Virus record (IMG/VR): IMGVR_UViG_3300042556_001069
Coordinates: 1-21,053 of that record
Length of the DNA: 21,053 nt
Direction: 5' to 3' (one strand)
Source of the DNA: a virus
The translations under genes and the position numbers were made by a program. The notes beneath the pieces were generated by a model that worked only from the letters and a program-made list of their open reading frames with translations, searched no databases and was not told the DNA's origin. Of this stretch, positions 17,015-21,053 are shown in pieces (position 1 is the stretch's first letter; each line of letters opens with the position of its first letter).

Positions 17015-17129
17015 TGAGCAGTTTATAGACGACTGCTCAGGTCTATTAGCCACGAAGATTCGACTCCTGCTAACTCTCCACTCATAGGAGCATCCGTTGT
17101 AAAACCTTTTAAAGTCTCATAGCGGAATG
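17015..17129 (-). ncRNA. Candidate structured RNA C
   Basis: On the - strand, downstream of TATAAT (17141-17136), about 115 nt can fold into ATTCCG..CGGAT, CTCC/GGAG, TTAGC/GCTAA enclosing CGA/TCG, and finally an 8-bp stem TGAGCAGT/ACTGCTCA (17015-17022 with 17032-17039) followed by TTT. An ATAGAC/GTCTAT stem (17025-17030, 17041-17046) competes with the last stem. It lies between the hsp20 stop and RNA B. The T-arm-like GATTCGACTCC (+ strand, 17057-17067) has no matching stem, so this is not a tRNA. Confidence 0.45.
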
Positions 17130-17135
17130 TTATCC

Positions 17136-17141
17136 ATTATA
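17136..17141 (-). promoter_or_regulatory. -10 TATAAT upstream of candidate RNA C
   Basis: TATAAT on the - strand directly after the hsp20 stop codon. No clear -35 is visible. Confidence 0.45.
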
Positions 17142-17546
17142 CTATTGAATTTCAATAGTCTTTGGAAGTTTGTCTTCTGGGATCTGCTTTTCAAGTCTGA
17201 CATCTAAGATACCGTCTTTGAATTCAGCCCCAATAACCTCAACAAACTCAGGAAGGGTGAAGATATCTGTAAACTTACGGGCTGCGATGCCCTTGTGTAG
17301 ATACTCTGCTCCCTCTGGCAACTCAGTGTCCTGCTTTTCGCCCTTGATTGTAAGTTTGCGATTGTCTAGCGATACTGAGACATCATCCTTAGAAAAACCA
17401 GCCAAAGCAAATGACAGAATATACTCTGTATCATTTAATTTGATCTGATTATAAGGTGGATAGTTTGTTGCTGTTGTTACCTTCTGAAAATTTGAGAAGG
17501 TGTTGAAGAATGGATCATTAAAAAGATCCAGTGCTGTTTTTACCAT
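17142..17546 (-). CDS. hsp20: Small heat-shock protein, HSP20/alpha-crystallin (134 aa)
   Basis: The alpha-crystallin domain covers about residues 35-134: YILSFALAGFSKDDVSVSL, KLTIKGEK, GIAARKFTDIFTLP and the late conserved 'GxLxV'-type AEFKDGILDVRL. Small heat-shock proteins bind unfolding proteins as ATP-independent holdases; phage-encoded ones are known in cyanophages and may support virion assembly. AAAGGGG lies before the ATG. A TGC-TATAAT -10 at 17612-17604 gives an about 50-nt leader with a CCCAAATGGG hairpin. Confidence 0.92.
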   Translation of the reverse strand: MVKTALDLFNDPFFNTFSNFQKVTTATNYPPYNQIKLNDTEYILSFALAGFSKDDVSVSLDNRKLTIKGEKQDTELPEGAEYLHKGIAARKFTDIFTLPEFVEVIGAEFKDGILDVRLEKQIPEDKLPKTIEIQ

Positions 17547-17603
17547 GTTATTCCCCTTTCAAGCGAATAAATTAATTTACCCCCCATTTGGGCAGGCATA
17601 AAT

Positions 17604-17612
17604 ATTATAGCA
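17604..17612 (-). promoter_or_regulatory. Extended -10 (TGC-TATAAT) for hsp20
   Basis: TATAAT (- strand, 17609-17604) preceded by TGC; predicted start about 17597, so hsp20 has a leader of about 50 nt, unlike most genes here. Confidence 0.65.
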
Positions 17613-17618
17613 TAGAAA

Positions 17619-17647
17619 AGCAGGCTAGTCAACTACCCTAGCCTGCT
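17619..17647 (-). terminator. Intrinsic terminator of the leftward holin-like operon
   Basis: AGCAGGCTAG and CTAGCCTGCT form a perfect 10-bp stem with a 9-nt loop. On the - strand TTTT follows the stem, and the hsp20 promoter begins directly after it. Confidence 0.78.
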
Positions 17648-17658
17648 AATCTAATTAC

Positions 17659-17925
17659 TTACTTCTTTGCTGCTGCTTTCTTTGCAGGAGCCTTCTTGAC
17701 AACCTTAGCAGCCTTAACTGCCTTGTCTACCTCATCTACTGAAGGCATCTTTCCAAATGCTGGATCAGAAGGGTTGGCTGCTCTCAAGATCACGGGCACA
17801 AGTGCACCAAGTAGTGAGTATGCCAGTGTCTGTGGATCTGTTACACCAGAAGCATACATTGCTGTTGCTGCTCCAAGTACTGATCTTCCGTATGACGCTA
17901 GTGCGTTTTTGATTTGTTGATTCAT
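17659..17925 (-). CDS. Small membrane protein with Lys-rich tail, holin-like candidate (88 aa)
   Basis: A hydrophobic N-terminal half (VLGAATAMYASG, then LAYSLLGALVPVILRAANP) suggests two short membrane segments, followed by DPAFGKMP and a Lys/Ala-rich cytoplasmic tail ending KKAAAKK. Size, two hydrophobic segments and a basic tail fit class II holins or other small structural phage proteins. No lysin is visible nearby, so the call is tentative. AGGAGGAAAATT directly precedes the ATG. Confidence 0.55.
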   Translation of the reverse strand: MNQQIKNALASYGRSVLGAATAMYASGVTDPQTLAYSLLGALVPVILRAANPSDPAFGKMPSVDEVDKAVKAAKVVKKAPAKKAAAKK

Positions 17926-17935
17926 AATTTTCCTC

Positions 17936-18085
17936 CTAGGAATTTATTGCTTGACTATAGTGTAAATCACACAGGTCAACAATTCTGCTTTCAGAACTTG
18001 CCCAAACCTGTGTACTTTCATCCTCGCACAACTCTTCTTCACATATGAATAAGTTAAGATTCTTGGTGTGCTTAAGGACGATCAT
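17936..18085 (-). CDS. Small Cys/His protein (49 aa)
   Basis: TAATG overlap with the stop of the 18085-18489 gene. Cys15, Cys20, Cys39 and His42 (FICEEELCEDES ... VDLCDLHY) are a probable zinc site. The C-x2-H ending resembles that of the 41-residue protein at 6312. No family is recognised. Confidence 0.62.
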   Translation of the reverse strand: MIVLKHTKNLNLFICEEELCEDESTQVWASSESRIVDLCDLHYSQAINS

Positions 18086-18489
18086 TACACTATTCTATCA
18101 TAGTCTTCTGGTAACAGTTTCTTTAGTTCTTTGTATGCCCCAGAAATTTTCTTCATTGAGTGGTAGTGCGGGAATGCTGATCCCACTATCCCATACTCGT
18201 CAAAATAGGCAATTTCAGGCTCAATATCATTAATAAATTTGTTTAATGATGTTTGAAAATCTTCTATGTATTGATAAGCCCAGTCTCTAGAATCTGAAAC
18301 AAATTTTAAAAAATCCTCGTTGGCTTTTTCTTGATCTGTTTTATTTTCATCATTGCTGGCTTGCTGCATTATTAAAAGATTAATTGTATTAGCAAGAATC
18401 TGACGATTTGTTTTTCTTTGTAGCATATATAAAGATAAAAATAACAAGACTAAGAATGACAGGACACCAACAAGAATTGACTCTATCAT
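18085..18489 (-). CDS. Membrane-anchored coiled-coil-like protein (134 aa)
   Basis: Residues 4-22 are a membrane anchor (SILVGVLSFLVLLFLSLYM), and the rest is helical, acidic and polar (QQASNDENKTDQEKANEDFL ...), ending in KELKKLLPEDYDRIV. Its start overlaps the stop of the upstream gene (ATGA), and its stop overlaps the next start (TAATG). No family is recognised; a spanin-like or scaffold role cannot be judged. Confidence 0.68.
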   Translation of the reverse strand: MIESILVGVLSFLVLLFLSLYMLQRKTNRQILANTINLLIMQQASNDENKTDQEKANEDFLKFVSDSRDWAYQYIEDFQTSLNKFINDIEPEIAYFDEYGIVGSAFPHYHSMKKISGAYKELKKLLPEDYDRIV

Positions 18490-18725
18490 AACTCTTTACC
18501 ACCTTCTCTAACTAGAAGAACTATAGCCCCGTTGTCCTCTAATGCTTTCTTTACCCTAATCATATATTCTATTGCTTCTTTTTTCATTTCAACTGTTTCC
18601 AAAGACATAAAGTCTTTTTCTTTAGCCTTAACAGTTAAAAAATGATCATTGTCTATGATTTGCAAAGAAAAATTTTTAGGACAAGAAACAGATCTGAAGG
18701 CTCTTTTCATTTCTTCAGTATACAT
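18486..18725 (-). CDS. Hypothetical protein (79 aa)
   Basis: Predicted alpha/beta protein (NFSLQIIDNDHFLTVKAKEKDFM, then a long helix and AIVLLVREGGKEL), resembling a small ferredoxin-like fold. It starts one nucleotide after the WhiB stop and ends in an ATGA overlap with the membrane-anchored protein. No family is recognised. Confidence 0.65.
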   Translation of the reverse strand: MYTEEMKRAFRSVSCPKNFSLQIIDNDHFLTVKAKEKDFMSLETVEMKKEAIEYMIRVKKALEDNGAIVLLVREGGKEL

Positions 18726-18726
18726 A

Positions 18727-19008
18727 TTACTCCATTGTTAAAGATTGCCATGTCTTGCCCCAATCAATCTTACTCTTGTGGCTAGAAAATTCTTTAGAAA
18801 CTTCTCCATTTTCTAAATACACACCGCCCCAAACACCCCACTCTTTACCCGATATGCCAACAGAAAAACATTCTTTTCTTACTAAACATGAAGAGCACAG
18901 TGCATCTATTGCTGGCCTAAGCAACTCGTCTTCTTCATATTTATCAAAAAATAAATTTGTATCGTAATCTAAACAAACTGCTTCGTCTTTCCACTTATGC
19001 TTGTTCAT
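18727..19008 (-). CDS. whiB-like: WhiB-family iron-sulfur regulator (93 aa)
   Basis: Four cluster-binding cysteines, Cys12, Cys38, Cys41 and Cys47 (LCSSCLVRKEC), and the GVWGG turn at residues 58-62 are the WhiB signatures. WhiB-like proteins carry a [4Fe-4S] cluster and bind sigma-factor region 4 to control transcription; they occur only in Actinobacteria and their phages, where phage WhiB proteins can block superinfection or repress host whiB genes. The C-terminal segment lacks a strongly basic AT-hook-like tail. It sits directly after another small gene (stop TAA next to the ATG). Confidence 0.93.
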   Translation of the reverse strand: MNKHKWKDEAVCLDYDTNLFFDKYEEDELLRPAIDALCSSCLVRKECFSVGISGKEWGVWGGVYLENGEVSKEFSSHKSKIDWGKTWQSLTME

Positions 19009-19221
19009 TTATTTCACATACTTGTCTGGAATTTCCCATCCTAAACTAGAAGGGACAAACTCCTTTTTCATCTGCCACTTGTCATTTTTGTAAATGCCAA
19101 ACTTAGAGTAGTATGCTTTCTCTGATGGAAAGGTCTCAACTACTGTCCAACCATCCCAAGACAGTTGTCTATTATTCTTTACTATTGATTCCATAGTATC
19201 TAAAGAATTGATTATTTTCAT
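19009..19221 (-). CDS. Hypothetical protein (70 aa)
   Basis: Contains NNRQLSWDGWTVVETFPSEK, an aromatic-rich pattern I associate with conserved small actinophage proteins, followed by YYSKFGIYKNDKWQ. Beta-rich, no function known. It ends directly before the WhiB start and is followed upstream by a 46-nt spacer. Confidence 0.68.
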   Translation of the reverse strand: MKIINSLDTMESIVKNNRQLSWDGWTVVETFPSEKAYYSKFGIYKNDKWQMKKEFVPSSLGWEIPDKYVK

Positions 19222-19267
19222 TATGTTCCGTTCTCTTGTGTGCTTTGCACAGTTGATGTATACAAAC

Positions 19268-19618
19268 TTAAAATGTGTATACGTTTGTATTTATGTTATT
19301 TAGTTTTGATGAGTGAACAATTTTTGAAACAGGTTCTTTCGGATTAGACAGAAATGCAAAATGATTAACATCTTTGATGTTTTCTTCTAGCCATTCTTGA
19401 GTAACCTTAAAAAACTTTATAGACTTTCCTCTCGATTTCATTCCTCGTTCAGACAAGTTAACAAACTCCATGGCCATAAGGTTTATGTTGTTTGGACCTG
19501 CAGAATAGATATAAAAGTTATTGTCTTCTTTTCTTAACTCAGAAAGGGCAACAGCCATTGATCTTAAGAAGATATTGTAGTTGTTAAAACTACTTGTCCC
19601 TTGAACCCCTACTATCAT
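19268..19618 (-). CDS. Rossmann-like protein, DUF2493/SLOG-like candidate (116 aa)
   Basis: MIVGVQGTSSFNNYNIFLRS and the following FYIYSAGPNNINLMAMEFVN have the strand-Gly-x-loop pattern of the YAcAr/DUF2493 (SLOG) nucleotide-binding fold, though Ser/Gly residues of the second motif are altered. The C-terminal half (FAFLSNPKEPVSKIVHS) fits a further strand and helix. It starts inside the upstream gene (29-nt overlap). Similarity is by eye only; a generic Rossmann protein is possible. Confidence 0.5.
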   Translation of the reverse strand: MIVGVQGTSSFNNYNIFLRSMAVALSELRKEDNNFYIYSAGPNNINLMAMEFVNLSERGMKSRGKSIKFFKVTQEWLEENIKDVNHFAFLSNPKEPVSKIVHSSKLNNINTNVYTF

Positions 19619-20003
19619 CGTTAATCCCTTCTCTTAGTTTGTCCATTATAAAAAGCATCTTATCTAATTGTACCTTATCCATGCTTATTGTGTCAACTTG
19701 TTCTGCAGAGTCTTTATCAATCAACTGATCTACCAAAGGTGCTTTATAAAAAATATTATCTTTAATCCAATAGGCATTATTATCGACAATAATTACCTTG
19801 ACATTTGTTTTGTCATAATGATTTTTTGACTGTGTTTTTGAAATTAGTTTTCTTGAATACTTTTTGCCAGCGCTGTATCTATATAGAAGCATAGACTGGC
19901 TTACTATTTGAGTTCTATTCTTTGGCCTTGATGAAAGAATATATGTGCCTAAAACTAATAATATAGTTATAGTTAATCCAGCAGCGCCATACCAATTATT
20001 CAT
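19590..20003 (-). CDS. Single-pass membrane protein (137 aa)
   Basis: The start at 20003 is preferred over 20015 because GGGAG (20013-20009) lies at the correct distance. Residues 7-25 are a membrane anchor (AAGLTITILLVLGTYIL); the rest is basic then acidic, with a cytoplasmic beta-rich core (NVKVIIVDNNAYWIKDNIFY). No family is recognised. TACAAT (20026-20021) preceded by TGA is a possible -10. Confidence 0.65.
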   Translation of the reverse strand: MNNWYGAAGLTITILLVLGTYILSSRPKNRTQIVSQSMLLYRYSAGKKYSRKLISKTQSKNHYDKTNVKVIIVDNNAYWIKDNIFYKAPLVDQLIDKDSAEQVDTISMDKVQLDKMLFIMDKLREGINDDSRGSRDK

Positions 20004-20020
20004 AGATACTCCCAATATTC

Positions 20021-20029
20021 ATTGTATCA
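20021..20029 (-). promoter_or_regulatory. Possible extended -10 (TGA-TACAAT) for the 20003 gene
   Basis: The TGA is also the stop codon of the upstream gene. A start about 20014 would leave an 11-nt leader with GGGAG. Confidence 0.45.
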
Positions 20030-20359
20030 CTTTTTTTCTGAAAGAACTTTGCTAATTTCTTCAAAAACCAGCCTTTTATTTTTTTCTAATAGATTGACCG
20101 CTTGGGGATCAAAGGCTTTTGGACCCAGGTTTATTATTGGGTTTGAAGATGTTATGTCCATATCAAGAAAGCCATGACTCCAAAGATACATAGTCTCATT
20201 ATAAAAATGTAAAGAAACATCTTTATGCAGTTCTGGATTTACCTTGGCAAGTTTGTCTGTAAAGTTATATAAAAACTCTCCAGTTTCTTCGTCTATTCCT
20301 GCTGGTTCAAGTGCTCCAAAAAGTATAAGTCTTTCTATCTCTTCGTCTTCGGAATTCAT
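20027..20359 (-). CDS. Hypothetical protein, duplicated family member 1 (110 aa)
   Basis: Helical acidic protein whose first half (IERLILFGALEPAGIDEETGEFLYNFTDKL) is clearly related to that of the next gene (EHLMLQGALEFQGIDD...GEMMYGITDKM), so the two are tandem duplicates. The second half is longer and different. ATGA overlap with the upstream copy. No domain name is known to me. Confidence 0.7.
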   Translation of the reverse strand: MNSEDEEIERLILFGALEPAGIDEETGEFLYNFTDKLAKVNPELHKDVSLHFYNETMYLWSHGFLDMDITSSNPIINLGPKAFDPQAVNLLEKNKRLVFEEISKVLSEKK

Positions 20360-20580
20360 ACTTTAACTTTCCAAGTCATCCTTGTTGGGCCTTGATCAAT
20401 TAACTGAAACATATGATTTTCATATTGGTCTTTTAATTGATTATAGATTTCTGGACTTACTTCCTTCATCTTGTCTGTAATACCATACATCATCTCGCCA
20501 GTGACATCATCAATTCCCTGGAATTCTAAAGCACCCTGAAGCATTAAATGCTCTAGCATTGCTTCTTCTTGAAGGCCCAT
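20356..20580 (-). CDS. Hypothetical protein, duplicated family member 2 (74 aa)
   Basis: The ORF is open to 20643, but ATG 20580 directly after the nuclease stop is the likely start, because upstream codons lie inside the nuclease gene. It shares the motif GALEFQGIDDVTGEMMYGIT with member 1. The C-terminus ends differently (DQGPTRMTWKVKV). Confidence 0.68.
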   Translation of the reverse strand: MGLQEEAMLEHLMLQGALEFQGIDDVTGEMMYGITDKMKEVSPEIYNQLKDQYENHMFQLIDQGPTRMTWKVKV

Positions 20581-20581
20581 G

Positions 20582-20989
20582 TTACTTACCAGACTTTTTT
20601 CTAGCCTTTGCAAGAGCATCAAAGTCTTTGACCTTGGTGTCACCTAAGTATCCCCAAGCGTAACCATCATTAATCATCATATCGTTAAGAGATACTGTGT
20701 CTCCATTAATATATACCCAGCCCAAAATGCGACCATACTTTTCAGATGAGTCCATCTTCTCAGTCTTAATAACAACAGACTTGGCATCCTTAAGGTGCTT
20801 TTTGAGATACTCTTTAGACTCAAGGCCAAGAGCCTTCTCTTTAAGATCTTTTGTACGAGACTCAGGTGTATCAATACCAGCCAATCTCACACGGGACTGA
20901 AAGAGAATATCAAACCCTAAATCAATAAGAACATCAATGGTATCTCCATCTACGACATTCTCTACTTTTCTTACATAGTATTCATACAT
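20582..20989 (-). CDS. Staphylococcal-nuclease-type thermonuclease (135 aa)
   Basis: SNase/OB-fold nuclease. The conserved segments are VVDGDTIDVLID, RVRLAGIDTPESR (Arg35 and Glu43) and KYGRILGWVY (Arg87), the three catalytic residues of Staphylococcus nuclease. The start at 20989 is preferred over 21004 because GGGGGAG lies 7 nt upstream and TAATG overlaps the previous stop. There is no signal peptide, so it acts inside the cell, perhaps in host DNA or RNA degradation. It is followed by a stop one nucleotide before the next gene. Confidence 0.92.
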   Translation of the reverse strand: MYEYYVRKVENVVDGDTIDVLIDLGFDILFQSRVRLAGIDTPESRTKDLKEKALGLESKEYLKKHLKDAKSVVIKTEKMDSSEKYGRILGWVYINGDTVSLNDMMINDGYAWGYLGDTKVKDFDALAKARKKSGK

Positions 20990-21053
20990 TATTTTCTCCC
21001 CCATTTAACTTTATTCCAACCACGCTCATGGAAGTAATAAAGGATTGTTTTTG
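20989..21053 (-). CDS. C-terminal end of an upstream gene
   Basis: The frame open from the window edge reads ILYYFHERGWNKVKWGRK and ends at a TAA that overlaps the nuclease ATG (TAATG). The rest lies outside the window. The Trp/Lys-rich ending is recognisable as protein but no family can be named. Confidence 0.6.
   Translation of the reverse strand, partial: KTILYYFHERGWNKVKWGRK

Noticed and set aside
17040-17075. tRNA at the T-loop-like GATTCGACTCC
   Set aside because: No complementary T stem or acceptor can be drawn on either strand.
1-21053. CRISPR array, insertion sequence or integrase attachment site
   Set aside because: No spaced direct repeats of CRISPR type, no transposase gene and no integrase were seen. 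The repeats present are short motifs near promoters.

Overview
This window reads as part of a tailed-phage genome (or a prophage-like replicon) whose host is probably a low-GC actinobacterium of the aquatic acI/Nanopelagicales kind. Support: a WhiB-family protein, a DUF932 phage protein, six tRNA genes scattered among very small overlapping genes, HNH and GIY-YIG-type nucleases, AT-rich sequence, and many promoters that place the start codon at the transcription start, a habit common in Actinobacteria. The host assignment is inference; no hallmark capsid, terminase or polymerase gene lies in the window.

Layout. 1-2659 (+): the end of a DUF932 gene, tRNA-Asp, then a tightly overlapping run of small hypothetical genes starting from a consensus leaderless promoter at 462-490. 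2660-4040 (+): small acidic and membrane proteins, including a tandem duplicated pair. 4041-4429: a non-coding region with a strong terminator, two near-consensus promoters reading into no ORF, many copies of an AAGGTTTG/CAAACC motif, three phased decamers and three perfect DnaA boxes; this is the best candidate for a replication origin. 4430-9400: three Fe(II)/2-oxoglutarate oxygenases and a related cupin-like enzyme, interspersed with small zinc-binding and membrane proteins, a GIY-YIG-like nuclease and tRNA-Glu. 9444-10679: two glutathione-peroxidase-fold genes, one of them degenerate. 10711-11900: small genes and a polynucleotide-3'-phosphatase-like HAD protein that appears to start at ATT. 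11907-15367: tRNA-Met/Ile2, a DXD glycosyltransferase, tRNA-Ile, an unusual tRNA-Lys, tRNA-Arg, then a coupled SGNH hydrolase and NodU-type carbamoyltransferase, which look like a glycan-tailoring module.

15374-21053 (mostly -): a structured RNA candidate on +, then leftward genes: a Tudor-like/Cys-rich/C-terminal-domain protein, an HNH nuclease, two more structured RNA candidates, HSP20, a holin-like small membrane protein, WhiB, two duplicated small proteins and a staphylococcal-nuclease-type thermonuclease.

The recurring regulatory logic is the most striking feature. At sixteen places a -10 hexamer ends 6 or 7 nt before an ATG. These fall broadly into a class with a TTGACA-like -35 at exactly 17 bp and a class with an extended TGn -10. 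Genes downstream of each such start follow by ATGA or TAATG overlaps or Shine-Dalgarno sequences.
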